From Pseudomonas saxonica (GTDB taxonomy: Bacteria; Pseudomonadota; Gammaproteobacteria; Pseudomonadales; Pseudomonadaceae), in assembly GCF_007858365.1 (NCBI RefSeq), contig NZ_VFIO01000016.1, positions 1 to 60,611 on the forward strand: DNA of 60,611 nt, written 5' to 3'. Both the position numbers and the translations under genes were made by a program. How positions within the stretch are numbered: the first letter of the stretch is position 1; each line of letters starts with the position of its first letter. The notes under the pieces are model-generated. The model ran no database searches. It had not been told where the DNA came from and saw only the letters and a list, made by a program, of their open reading frames with translations. Positions 35,134 to 43,350 of this stretch are shown here, one piece after another.

Positions 35134-36084
35134 ATGCTTCCACATACACAAGAAGAAAAACAACATGTTGAAGATTACTACTTAGGTCAGTCTTCTAACG
35201 CTACGATTAAATTTCTCCAAAAAGTGTACTCGGAAAATATAATCGGCCATCGCCATGATGTGTGGGATGTACATGCAAGCGATGGAAGATGGTGGGTAAT
35301 TACGAATCCGACCAATCTGTATTCCCAAGATCAGTTTCCGAACATGGACTATGCTGTAACTTTCCATATGGGGTTGTGTCTTCGAATCCCACGAACTGAG
35401 GAGCAAAAACAAAGCGACTTTAATATTAAGCCTTTTGCCGATACATTAAATCAAATAAGTCGGCTTTCCGACGCATTAAGGCAGGCTCAGAACTTAGATG
35501 ATTATCAATCTATTGGCGTGCGTTGCCGCGAGTCTCTGCTTAGCTTTGTAGGTGCGGCTCAGGATATTGCGGAATGGATTACCCAAGATGCCCCTAAGCG
35601 GGCGGATTTTCGTGCATGGACCGATATCTTATGCAATGAGATTCTAGGTGGCCGGGATCAAAAAGAGCGGCGGCATTTATTAAAAACGCTGCTGGTAGAG
35701 TCCTGGACATATTCTAACTGGCTAACCCATGCCAAGAGTTCTTCATGGCACGATGCGGAAATGGCTCAGACGACTGTCGAAAGCGCGATAGGTATGGGCG
35801 TAAGCACTATCATGCGCCACATCCGAATGGTTCCTGATGCTTGTCCGAAATGCAGCTCTCCAAACTTGTTCCCAGAGACAGGTGTACGCACGGATATGAC
35901 GAATGTTTTGTGGGAGCGCCCAGTTTGCGAAAATTGCGGATGGGCTGGCACACCCGTTGTCGTCCGGGAGCTAGACTCTGAAGAGGCCGAAATTATCACT
36001 CATGAAGGTGGAGAGAATACGGGCGATTGTATTGTTCCTGATGTTCCTCTCTACAAGCTAGAACGTCCGGTCGAAAATAGATAA
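35134..36084 (+). CDS. unknown protein with C-terminal zinc ribbon
   Basis: A 316-residue soluble protein with a mixed N-terminal domain (RHDVWDVHASDGRWWVITN), a helical centre and a C-terminal zinc ribbon made of CPKC (about residue 235) and CENCGW (about 270). The ribbon suggests nucleic acid binding. TAGGACAG precedes the ATG. The first gene of an AT-richer accessory block; function unknown. Confidence 0.75.
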   Translation: MLPHTQEEKQHVEDYYLGQSSNATIKFLQKVYSENIIGHRHDVWDVHASDGRWWVITNPTNLYSQDQFPNMDYAVTFHMGLCLRIPRTEEQKQSDFNIKPFADTLNQISRLSDALRQAQNLDDYQSIGVRCRESLLSFVGAAQDIAEWITQDAPKRADFRAWTDILCNEILGGRDQKERRHLLKTLLVESWTYSNWLTHAKSSSWHDAEMAQTTVESAIGMGVSTIMRHIRMVPDACPKCSSPNLFPETGVRTDMTNVLWERPVCENCGWAGTPVVVRELDSEEAEIITHEGGENTGDCIVPDVPLYKLERPVENR

Positions 36085-36171
36085 TTTAGGCATGCACCAG
36101 GTTCGTGAGAAATGACCACTTCCAGACCTGGAGTGGCGGGTTTGTAGGGTGGAGCTGTCAGTCTGATTTTA

Positions 36172-36465
36172 CTAGCTAGGGGCCTTATGAGTGGGCATAG
36201 CCCCTGCTTTTCGCAGTTTTTGGACCAGATCCTGAACTTGCTCACGCATGTACCCCATGTTGGTATTGGCGGTTATCAAATCTGATTGCAGTTCAATTAA
36301 ACGGTGATGGATCCGTTGATTTATTGCGATTACCCGACGCACGCTAGAGCGTTCGCGCTCGGCGTCGGCCACGTCAAAGCAATCGCCGCGGTCAAAACGA
36401 TTCTCGAGCTTTTCCAAAATATCCGCAGGTATTTCAGGAATTTCGTCAGACAGAAACCAAGACAC
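36172..36465 (-). CDS. small coiled-coil protein, unknown
   Basis: A 97-residue acidic protein predicted as a single long helix in its second half (LIELQSDLITANTNMGYMRE). The GTG start at 36465 has GGGGG upstream on the minus strand. Opposite to its neighbours; may be a small regulator. Moderate doubt that it is expressed. Confidence 0.5.
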   Translation of the reverse strand: MSWFLSDEIPEIPADILEKLENRFDRGDCFDVADAERERSSVRRVIAINQRIHHRLIELQSDLITANTNMGYMREQVQDLVQKLRKAGAMPTHKAPS

Positions 36466-36549
36466 AGCAACCCCCTACAAGGCTGTATAAGCATACAGTA
36501 TTATGAATTATCCTGTGCTTGGCTTCAAGGCTGAACGCATATTGCTAAT

Positions 36550-36665
36550 TGCTATCATTTAACCTGTAAAAGCTTAGCGTGAATTCGTTTTTGATAGCAA
36601 TAATGCTGATTTTTTGCTATCATTATCTTTAATGATCGAGCTGGCCAACGCTTAAAATGATAGCA
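36550..36665. repeat. cluster of TGATAGCA octamers
   Basis: TGATAGCA or its complement occurs at 36550, 36592, 36615 and 36658 in this gap, and again at 32599, 32643, 37405, 37549 and 37594, always outside genes. AT-rich flanks accompany most copies. Looks like a binding site repeated before several small genes. Confidence 0.6.
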
Positions 36666-36674
36666 AAAGGTGAA

Positions 36675-36959
36675 ATGATGAAGAGCGATAATCCCGACAC
36701 TACAACACTCACCCTCCGTGATACCCCATACGCACTCATTCAAACTGCCAAGCGCTTAACTGGGAAAGCTACTGGTAGCCAAGCCTTTTTGGCGGGCATA
36801 GCGAAGTTGGACGAATTATCAGATCAAGTCGCAGATCAGCGCGAAGAAATACGCCGATTGCGTGAAAACCTGTGCCGGTCACAAACGTTGTTGCAGCAGT
36901 TGGCACCCCTTTGTATCCAGGTGGCCGAGGCGGCAGGCCAAAAGGACCTGTTTGAATGA
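36675..36959 (+). CDS. small coiled-coil protein, unknown
   Basis: A 94-residue protein with a short N-terminal strand-helix part (TTLTLRDTPYALIQTAKRL) and a coiled coil (LDELSDQVADQREEIRRLRE). AAAGGTG lies before two adjacent ATG codons at 36675 and 36678. Its promoter region holds four TGATAGCA sites, so it may be under the same control as its neighbours. Confidence 0.6.
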   Translation: MMKSDNPDTTTLTLRDTPYALIQTAKRLTGKATGSQAFLAGIAKLDELSDQVADQREEIRRLRENLCRSQTLLQQLAPLCIQVAEAAGQKDLFE

Positions 36960-37045
36960 GGGGCGAAACGCCCGATTAACGTGTACTTCAAGCCGAAATC
37001 TGAGGGCTTCCCTACAATGGCTTAATGGCTCGTTTAGGGGGGTTG

Positions 37046-37372
37046 ATGATGCTGGTCGTAAACGTTTTAGTGATCCTTTTTGTTCCCTTCACCACGTATA
37101 TTGTTTTCACATTAATAGTGAAGGGGGCTAAAAACAAAATACTGACCCTAATATGTGGCGCAGCAGCTTTTATGCTGGTCGTTTATCACTTACCTGAGTC
37201 TGAAAAGGCCGGTCGAAACGTTAGTACCGCCTCTAGCGCAGGCTCCACCGTTGCCCCAAGCGAGGCTCCGTCCAAAGTGGTTGTCCTTACTAACTTCAGA
37301 GAGAAAGACGATAGCCTTCAGCTTGAATGCTCAGGCACCACCGGCAATATCACGTGCAAGCCTAATAAGTGA
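37046..37372 (+). CDS. small membrane protein, unknown
   Basis: A 108-residue protein with two membrane helices (about residues 1-24 and 33-52) and a serine/threonine-rich tail carrying two cysteines near the end (LECSG and TCKP). TAGGGGGG before ATG 37046 decides that start over the ATG at 37025. Confidence 0.6.
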   Translation: MMLVVNVLVILFVPFTTYIVFTLIVKGAKNKILTLICGAAAFMLVVYHLPESEKAGRNVSTASSAGSTVAPSEAPSKVVVLTNFREKDDSLQLECSGTTGNITCKPNK

Positions 37373-37612
37373 TATTGCTTCATCTACATCGTGCCCAATG
37401 AAAGTGATAGCAGAATGTCCTGCAGGACAGATCCGATAAACTCGGAATTGCCATCATTTTTCAATTCACGGGCGCAAAGCGCTCCCTTTCCTCCCCAAAG
37501 TAAGCGATAGCATTTTTCGGTGGCCAACTGCGGCACCAGGTCGAGAAGTGATAGCAGTTTTCGGCCCGGGTTTAGATCCTCGATCTTTGGATTGATAGCA
37601 ATTTTGAAAGTA
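37373..37612. other. non-coding gap with TGATAGCA motifs
   Basis: No gene seen. It holds TGATAGCA at 37405, 37549 and 37594 and a variant CGATAGCA at 37505, each followed by AT-rich sequence. Confidence 0.5.
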
Positions 37613-37667
37613 TTTTAGGACTTATGATCCTAAATAACTGTACACATAGGATCTTTGATCCTATAAT
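37613..37667 (+). promoter_or_regulatory. promoter with two AGGATC-type palindromes
   Basis: TTTAGGA-N7-TCCTAAA (37614-37634) and ATAGGATC-TTT-GATCCTAT (37646-37664) flank TGTACA and TATAAT (37639 and 37662, 17-bp spacing). The second palindrome overlaps the -10 box, which suggests repression of the gene at 37738. Confidence 0.6.
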
Positions 37668-37737
37668 GGTTTTGTGGTGGCACGCAGAGAGCCACTCGTT
37701 TCTGAGAAGGCTAGTCGTTGCCATCGCGGAGAACGGG

Positions 37738-38025
37738 ATGAGACTTTCAGAGGTTGCGACTATCCGCACTAACTTTCCAGAGGCACATTTCTGGCTTGTT
37801 AGACGGGGCTCAGCGAGTCGATGCGGTGAACCTGGACGAGAGTTCAACCCCCAGCACATCGGGATACAGGTACACCGCACCGATATTCTCTTGCCGGATT
37901 ATCTTTTCTACGCGCTGGTTCATGTACACCAGCAGGGTTACTGGGGAAAGCTGGCAAACGGAACGCTAAGTCTGGTCAATATCCGTGTTTCAGACGTTCG
38001 ACAAATCGAGCTGTCGCCACGGTGA
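37738..38025 (+). CDS. 95-residue protein resembling an HsdS-type C-terminal segment
   Basis: The frame (LPDYLFYALVHVHQQGYW, then LVNIRVSDVRQIEL) resembles the conserved region at the end of type I restriction specificity domains, and small plasmid proteins of this kind are known without clear function. GGAGAAC before ATG 37738 fixes the start; upstream in-frame ATG 37666 lies in the promoter -10 box. Not a full specificity subunit. Confidence 0.55.
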   Translation: MRLSEVATIRTNFPEAHFWLVRRGSASRCGEPGREFNPQHIGIQVHRTDILLPDYLFYALVHVHQQGYWGKLANGTLSLVNIRVSDVRQIELSPR

Positions 38026-38146
38026 GCAAGGGGGCCATAGGGCCCCCAGTCTCTACCAACATAACAACCGTATGGAGGTGCTTCACGATGCCAAGGGAAC
38101 AAATTTTCGGCGCGTATAAAGCACCTTACGAACCTATGGACACCGT

Positions 38147-38566
38147 ATGAAAATCGACCTGCCCAATATTCAAGATCAGCAGCGCTTTATATACGAAGAA
38201 GCTACGAAAGAAGCGATAGCTCAGCTAAAGGCTAACCTGATGGCCCCGGAATACCCGGCGCAGGATTTGGTAGACGAAAGCCTTTATTCCCGTGCTCACT
38301 TGTTGAGAGAAAGCGAAGGTTGGGAAGCGCCTGCCCCTGAAATTGTGAAAGCCTACTTTCGGCATTTTCAAAACTATTTCAGCGACTACGGGACGGACGC
38401 AAAGCTAGCAGTCCTCCTGGGCATTACTGGGGGCGGTAACGACCGGCGTATACGTGCCTTTAAGGATGGCAGCAAGAAGACCCCATATGGCATCTGGAGG
38501 CGGTTTTTGGTCCTAACAGGGCGAGTGCCGCAAGAGATTATCCCCGTCATGGGATTCATGCGTTGA
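38147..38566 (+). CDS. XRE-like DNA-binding protein
   Basis: A 139-residue protein; residues about 80-125 form a helix-turn-helix (AKLAVLLGITGGGNDRRIRA) followed by PYGIWRRFLVLTGR, similar in layout to the 17936 protein. Probably a regulator or a DNA-binding antirepressor of the accessory region. Confidence 0.62.
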   Translation: MKIDLPNIQDQQRFIYEEATKEAIAQLKANLMAPEYPAQDLVDESLYSRAHLLRESEGWEAPAPEIVKAYFRHFQNYFSDYGTDAKLAVLLGITGGGNDRRIRAFKDGSKKTPYGIWRRFLVLTGRVPQEIIPVMGFMR

Positions 38567-38640
38567 GTTGCTGTGTGCAATAGCGGCACAGCGGTCGGAA
38601 GCTGGGCATTGCCCTCAATTGATTAAGCAAAAAAAACTGG

Positions 38641-38922
38641 ATGCGGAATTATATGGATGATTTAAAATTTATAGCGACAGTTGTGGTGTTGTTTGTGGCC
38701 GTGTTAGCGTTCCATATCACCAGCTATAAATGGCGGAAGGAAGACGCCGAAGCGCAGGCTGAATGGGATAAAGAAAAAGCTTATCTGGAATGGATGCATG
38801 CTGAGCCTAGTCAGGTTGGACCAGTTCAGAGTAAGTACCTATGGCTGATAGGGCCACTAGCTTGGGTGTTTACAGTAGCTCTTGGAATTTTGTTACTTTC
38901 CAGGAACTCGGGAAGCATTTGA
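38641..38922 (+). CDS. small membrane protein, two helices
   Basis: A 93-residue protein with an N-terminal helix (FIATVVVLFVAVLAF), a charged middle (RKEDAEAQAEWDKEKAYLEW) and a C-terminal helix (LAWVFTVALGILLL). No strong ribosome site. Function unknown. Confidence 0.5.
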   Translation: MRNYMDDLKFIATVVVLFVAVLAFHITSYKWRKEDAEAQAEWDKEKAYLEWMHAEPSQVGPVQSKYLWLIGPLAWVFTVALGILLLSRNSGSI

Positions 38923-38951
38923 AACCCAGTACACGCTAAACATCCCTCAGT

Positions 38952-39033
38952 GAAGCTGTATGGCAAGGCACTCATAGCCCAATAGTTTTAGGTTTGCAGG
39001 GAACAGTCTTTGAGTGCCTTGCCATACAGCTTC
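38952..39033. repeat. 23-bp perfect inverted repeat with 36-nt centre
   Basis: GAAGCTGTATGGCAAGGCAC... at 38952-38974 is repeated in exact inverted form at 39011-39033. It lies 160 bases before a serine recombinase gene. There is no T-run, so it is not a simple terminator; it may be a recombination or cruciform site. Confidence 0.85.
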
Positions 39034-39048
39034 GATACGGTCAACCAG

Positions 39049-39193
39049 CCGCCTATCATTTATCTATACCTATCGGAGAGTCTGATAGAAACTCACAAGC
39101 GACTATCATTTCACATTTATTAGTACCCATATGATAGTTTATCTATGCACTATTGATTTTATAGGTATGTGATAGATATGCGAGGTTAGATCG
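39049..39193. promoter_or_regulatory. putative res/binding region of the serine recombinase
   Basis: Multiple CTATCATTT / TGATAG motifs in both directions (about 39053, 39083, 39103, 39132 and 39169) fill the AT-rich gap before the recombinase start, as in resolvase subsites. The exact subsite pattern was not resolved by eye. Confidence 0.45.
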
Positions 39194-39820
39194 GTGAATA
39201 CGCACATTTACTTAAGAGCTTCGACCAAAGACCAAGATGCAGGCCGAGCTAAAGGCATGCTCTTGGAGTTTGCGAAGGTCCATGATTTGGCAGTTGCGGA
39301 GATATATAGCGAAAACTTCACCGGGACGAAGCTAGACCGCCCTGAGCTGATGCGGCTTTTATCTCAGGCCCAACCTGGAGACGTTCTGTTAGTTGAGTCA
39401 GTAGACCGGCTGTCGAGGATGGAGCCGGAGGACTGGGCGCAGCTCAAACTTATTCTCCAGCAAAAACAGCTTCGATTGATTGTAGAGGATCTACCGACAA
39501 CTCATCGGCAAGCCGATAAGAGCATATCTGGACAGCTCATGGCTGTTATCAATGACATGCTGCTAGACCTCACCGCGACAATGGCACGCCTAAGTCACCA
39601 GAAGCGTGTTGAGCGTATCAGGCAGGCATTGGCCAACAAGCGAGCGGCTGATCCCCAGTGGTCACCTCCAGGTAAACAGAAGAACGCAAAACTGTGGGAA
39701 TCAATCGAAAGTCTTTTAGTAAAGTTTCCCGAAGCGTCAGCAGATCAAATATCGACGTTGGCAGATTGTGGAGTCGCAACAGTCTATCGAGTGAAAAAAC
39801 AACTTAAAAATAAGGTGTAG
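39194..39820 (+). CDS. serine recombinase (resolvase/invertase family)
   Basis: A 208-residue protein with the catalytic serine at residue 10 (IYLRASTKDQ), Arg in VESVDRLSRM near residue 73, the long E helix (MLLDLTATMARLSHQKRVER) and a C-terminal HTH (VATVYRVKKQL). GTG start at 39194. It may resolve plasmid multimers. All core motifs are present. Confidence 0.88.
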   Translation: MNTHIYLRASTKDQDAGRAKGMLLEFAKVHDLAVAEIYSENFTGTKLDRPELMRLLSQAQPGDVLLVESVDRLSRMEPEDWAQLKLILQQKQLRLIVEDLPTTHRQADKSISGQLMAVINDMLLDLTATMARLSHQKRVERIRQALANKRAADPQWSPPGKQKNAKLWESIESLLVKFPEASADQISTLADCGVATVYRVKKQLKNKV

Positions 39821-39825
39821 ATGCT

Positions 39826-40238
39826 ATGGAAGCTAAACGTTTGAAGGTTCTAGCAAAAGCGATTGTGATTTGTGCTGTATTCGTTTCAATACCGGCGAAA
39901 GCAGAATTTCAATTGCGCGATATAACGGACGCTGTTGGACAAGTAAAAAAATCCTGCCAAGCAGTAGTAACTCACGAAACAGCGCTAGTTATATCCCCCC
40001 TGGAATGGGGATTACATTGGAAAATGGTCAGCGTGCTAAAGCGTACGGATTCGATTGCCAGCTGAATGAAAAGCAGCCTTGCGGGTCAATCAAAGTTACG
40101 GCAGGATCCTACAAGGTAATGATCGTTCCTGTTTCTGGAAAATCGTTTAATGAGCGGTGGACTTTCAAACGATTAGACGGAAATAGTATGGTTGCGGTTA
40201 GACCTGATGGCACAATATTAGAAGCTAAAATAAAGTAA
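39826..40238 (+). pseudogene. exported protein split by a -1 frame change at an A7 run
   Basis: The first frame gives a signal peptide (AIVICAVFVSIPAKA) and continues to 40065, while the convincing C-terminal part (GFDCQLNEKQPCGSIKV) is in the -1 frame and ends at 40238. The switch point is probably GTAAAAAAATCC at 39943-39954. The local heptamer A AAA AAA in reading phase could allow programmed slippage; a plain one-base deletion is just as possible. Function unknown. Confidence 0.6.
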
Positions 40239-40247
40239 GGAACAAAC

Positions 40248-40664
40248 ATGGAAAGGTATCAAGAGGCAAGAAGGTTTGACCCGAAATTTGCTATCGTAGT
40301 GTTGGTGCTTGCTGGATTAGTAGGGTGGAGTATTTTGGACAATCTATCGAAGTGGTTAGGTGTTGATAAGACCGCCGCTGCAACGTTAGTAACTGGTTTA
40401 GTGTTCGCTATTGCAGCATTGGGCATTGGTCTATGGTGTCAGCAAACAGATGAGTGGCCGATAACTCTTGTAAACATGTTACCTCTGGCTTTATCGGGTT
40501 TAGTTATGGGGTTCAGCCCATTTCTATATCAACATGGGTGCATAGGGCCGCTAGATATGTGCTTTGATTTGAAGTGGTGGGGCCGCACATCAACGCATTA
40601 TGGCCTGTCGTTCGCTATTCTAATTATTGGTTATGGATTTTTGTATCTCCGGCGCGACAGATAA
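40248..40664 (+). CDS. polytopic membrane protein, unknown
   Basis: A 138-residue protein with four hydrophobic segments (for instance IVVLVLAGLVGWSIL). AAGGAACAAAC precedes the start. It directly follows the frameshifted exported gene, so both may be one unit with an envelope role such as exclusion or a membrane effector. A terminator follows. Confidence 0.68.
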   Translation: MERYQEARRFDPKFAIVVLVLAGLVGWSILDNLSKWLGVDKTAAATLVTGLVFAIAALGIGLWCQQTDEWPITLVNMLPLALSGLVMGFSPFLYQHGCIGPLDMCFDLKWWGRTSTHYGLSFAILIIGYGFLYLRRDR

Positions 40665-40677
40665 TAATAAGATGTAA

Positions 40678-40699
40678 GGGGCCAATACGGCCCCTTTTT
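40678..40699 (+). terminator. rho-independent terminator
   Basis: GGGGCC-N5-GGCCCC followed by TTTTT, 14 bases after the membrane protein stop. Confidence 0.85.
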
Positions 40700-40801
40700 C
40701 AATTTGGTTGCTGCTAAAGCCTTGAGTTCGCAGTTTGAGTATTGAAATGCTATAAAACGGGGTGGCGATTATCTAGGTCCGGGCTGGAAATTGCTATAAC
40801 T

Positions 40802-41203
40802 TTAAATAGAAGCCAAGAACTGCTGAACAGCTTTTGCTCTCTTAGATGCATAGTTGTAGCTATTAATAACAGACTCCAGATAACTCTTTGAGTTTATGGG
40901 CATATGGTACGACCTTAAGCAGACACCTTGAGCAAATTTTCCAATTCTTAGCATCATGCCCATCTTACCTTCTTTCGTGAACTCTCCGCCAATTGGGATA
41001 GAAGATTTAAGCTTCTCGAACTCTTCCCAATTATCACGAAAAGCCGAAATATAGCTTTCAATATGTGCTTCGGGCACCACGACAAATACACCGTTATGTC
41101 TCAGATCTGGCCCAGGGAAGTAATAGTTTATTTCCCAGGAATCCTTTTTCACTTTCAGCTTGCCCCCGCATGATAGGGTTTCCTCATAAAATCCAGTGCT
41201 CAT
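40802..41203 (-). CDS. hypothetical protein, 133 residues
   Basis: A soluble mixed alpha/beta protein (WEINYYFPGPDLRHNGVFVV at the front, an Arg/Lys-rich helical end). AGGAAC lies before the ATG on the minus strand. It is not recognised. Convergent to the upstream membrane gene. Confidence 0.62.
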   Translation of the reverse strand: MSTGFYEETLSCGGKLKVKKDSWEINYYFPGPDLRHNGVFVVVPEAHIESYISAFRDNWEEFEKLKSSIPIGGEFTKEGKMGMMLRIGKFAQGVCLRSYHMPINSKSYLESVINSYNYASKRAKAVQQFLASI

Positions 41204-41300
41204 TAGTGTTCCTACTCCAGAAAAGTTCGTTTTTTTTAATTATGGGGCGTTTTTTTAGAGCGTTTCGATTAGCTGCTAGAAGCGTGCTTTACTCCAGATA

Positions 41301-41520
41301 CTAGCATCTCTTCTTGGCCGATTGCAGTCAGTCGCGACCGGCTTTTTTCGACCCTTTTCTACCGTCCCCTGTTCTGCCAATGCGAAGCTCATGGAGACGA
41401 TTGATCCACCAGGTTTGGCAAGGGAGCGGTGAGGTTGGGGATGGTCTGGCTGGAAGATGAGAAGGGAGATGCTGTCGCCTACGTATACCGAGAGCTGCCG
41501 AGGTTGTCTTAGACGAGTCT
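41301..41520 (+). pseudogene. degraded UmuC/RulB (DNA polymerase V) C-terminal remnant
   Basis: In one forward frame NAKLMETID is followed, after an in-frame stop, by WKMRREMLSPTYT, the order seen at the end of UmuC/RulB proteins (LM-x-x-ID then W-x-MRRE-x-LSP-x-YT). Spacing is shortened and one stop is present, so it is a relic. Such rulAB genes are frequent insertion points on Pseudomonas plasmids. Confidence 0.5.
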
Positions 41521-41560
41521 GTGATATTGTTTTGCTATTTTTTGAAATGGACGAAGAAGA

Positions 41561-42259
41561 ATGGACACATTGGAGAGCGCAGTTCGCAAGCATCACAAAA
41601 CAAGGTTTGTATTTGCTAATGTAAATAATGACCTTGGTGACTGGTGCGCTGAGATTGATAGTCATACCAGCCTTGTAAAAATGGCTTATGGTTATGCAAG
41701 ACGTATTGCTGTTGATGCGCTCTACGCACAAGGACTTGTGAATAAAGATGTACGTGAGCACGTGCTGATGATTTTCAAAGCCCTACAAGCTCAAACTGGG
41801 CAGACAGTCGAGTTTCAGGAAGCTGCATATGCCCAAGCTGTTGAGTTTCTGAAGGGGTACAACTGGCAATTTACATCAATCTTTGCTAAAAGCCTCAGTG
41901 TATTCGCGTCTTCCCGAGCGCCCGACGGGATTTTAGCAGATGCAGATCTTTTCACTGAAGTTCTTGTGTTTTCATATGCACAGGTTAAAGAAGATTTCGA
42001 AGTTGCAGAAGCTATAGATGCAATGTTTCGGCAAGACAGTTTGAGTCGTGATCAAGCTTTTGAAGATGCATATGCGGAAATAAATAAAGAGATATTTGAC
42101 GATCTGCCGCTTTATCATATAAATCTTGAAGAAGCCGAAAGATATGCTACAGAAAACGGCAAAGTAGTTTATAAAGATAGCAGCGGCTATTTCACGGCTA
42201 ACAAAAATTATGTGCCGCCACCGCAGTTCGGGCTTGATGATGAAAATATTAGCTTTTGA
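41561..42259 (+). CDS. hypothetical acidic protein, 232 residues
   Basis: A helical acidic protein (ARRIAVDALYAQGLVNKDVR; FDDLPLYHINLEEAERYATE) with low GC use compared with its surroundings, suggesting recent import. AAGAAGA before ATG 41561 is a weak ribosome site. I do not recognise a family. Repeat copy C follows at once. Confidence 0.65.
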   Translation: MDTLESAVRKHHKTRFVFANVNNDLGDWCAEIDSHTSLVKMAYGYARRIAVDALYAQGLVNKDVREHVLMIFKALQAQTGQTVEFQEAAYAQAVEFLKGYNWQFTSIFAKSLSVFASSRAPDGILADADLFTEVLVFSYAQVKEDFEVAEAIDAMFRQDSLSRDQAFEDAYAEINKEIFDDLPLYHINLEEAERYATENGKVVYKDSSGYFTANKNYVPPPQFGLDDENISF

Positions 42260-42322
42260 ATTAATTTGCCTTGTTTTTAAAACGAGAGTTCGTAAAAATC
42301 CTTGATTAGAGATGCCGATCAC

Positions 42323-42587
42323 CCCGGATCCGGCCTCTAAAACGAAGTGCGGTCAAGTTGAATGGCGGGGGCCCCGCCCCCTTGGGGGGGGTTCCGCGTC
42401 CGCAGGACCGCCGCAGGCGTATTCTGCTTGACGTTGCGCAGTGGCCCCAAGCCTCCGCTCGGGTGTGTGGGGTAGCTTCACCGCCCCGCGCACCTGAGCC
42501 CTCGGCGGCAAGAGCGGGTTTACAAGGGCAGAGCCCTTGGTGTTGCTTAGGTCTGCCGTCCAAGAGGCTCCCCTGGCTGCCAGCGGG
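42323..42587 (+). repeat. dispersed GC-rich repeat, copy C
   Basis: Full copy in the same direction as A, extended on its left by CCCGGATCCGG, which is shared only with copy D. It is bordered by AT-rich genes on both sides, so its composition stands out. Confidence 0.9.
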
Positions 42588-42647
42588 GCAAAAAAAACGA
42601 GGGGCATATGCCCCTCGGGTTCACGCAAGTCTGAGTGCTGTATCTCG

Positions 42648-42884
42648 TTAACGGCTCATGTTTCCCCAAGCCGCGACCCACCTGTCAGGTAGATAGATCC
42701 CAAAGCTTTGTAAGATAGCCTTATATTCATCCAGGCTACTCAAATTAGTCGGTTCATTCAGGCTTGAGTAAAGGCATTCACCATCTTCGGTAGTAATGCT
42801 CATGAAATACTCATGTGTTTGTGTCAGCCAGTTCATAACTACAGCATGGCAAATATCATTAACATAAACGGCATGTATATGCAT
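42648..42884 (-). CDS. small unknown protein, 78 residues
   Basis: A 78-residue protein (MHIHAVYVNDICHAVVMNWL start) that looks like a small alpha/beta fold. GAGG lies 8 bases before ATG 42884 on the minus strand; the longer frame is less supported. One of three tandem small genes on this strand, each with its own leader. Confidence 0.55.
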   Translation of the reverse strand: MHIHAVYVNDICHAVVMNWLTQTHEYFMSITTEDGECLYSSLNEPTNLSSLDEYKAILQSFGIYLPDRWVAAWGNMSR

Positions 42885-42963
42885 GACCGATATCCTCAAT
42901 AATTAGTAGTGGGCTATAACGCAGCAATATGCCCTAACGCTGCTTTTAGATATTAATAAGATA

Positions 42964-42994
42964 GAAAAAAGAAAGGAACCATAAGGTTCCTTTC
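42964..42994 (-). terminator. rho-independent terminator, minus strand
   Basis: GAAAGGAACC / GGTTCCTTTC with a 4-base loop; the A-run at 42965-42970 becomes the U-tract for minus-strand transcripts from the 43029 gene. Confidence 0.75.
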
Positions 42995-43028
42995 GTTATT
43001 CGGACAATTAATGTCTATCGGTCGTGAT

Positions 43029-43199
43029 TCAGAACGGTATCCGGTCAGAATCTATCTGCAATGAATCAAAGTTTAAATCCAATCGTTCGCAAATTTCGCG
43101 ACGATAGTTTTCTTCATCAATTACAGACCATGCTTCGTTATATTCATTTGCCTGATGGTGGGTGCCAGCAGAATCAAACTGAACTACTTGAATTTCCAT
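43029..43199 (-). CDS. small unknown protein, 56 residues
   Basis: A short acidic protein (MEIQVVQFDSAGTHHQANEY start). GGAG lies upstream of ATG 43199. Its own terminator follows. Similar size and leader style to its two neighbours suggests a set of small accessory genes. Confidence 0.55.
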   Translation of the reverse strand: MEIQVVQFDSAGTHHQANEYNEAWSVIDEENYRREICERLDLNFDSLQIDSDRIPF

Positions 43200-43295
43200 A
43201 GTTGGAACTCCGATATCGATTAGTGGTGAGCATTTCATTCAGCCGTGTGCTCTAACGCTGAAGCCTGAATCATAGCCTAAAGTTATTCTGTAGGC

Positions 43296-43327
43296 AAAAA
43301 AAAACGAGATAGCAAAAGCTATCTCGT
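43296..43327 (-). terminator. rho-independent terminator, minus strand
   Basis: CGAGATAGC-AAAA-GCTATCTCG with a nine-A run at 43296-43304 that serves as the U-tract on the minus strand, just after the 43351 gene. Confidence 0.85.
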
Positions 43328-43350
43328 CGTGTCAGCATTAAATCAGTAGA

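Noticed and set aside
38952..39033. Rho-independent terminator
   Set aside because: The stem is very long, the centre is 36 nt and there is no T-run.
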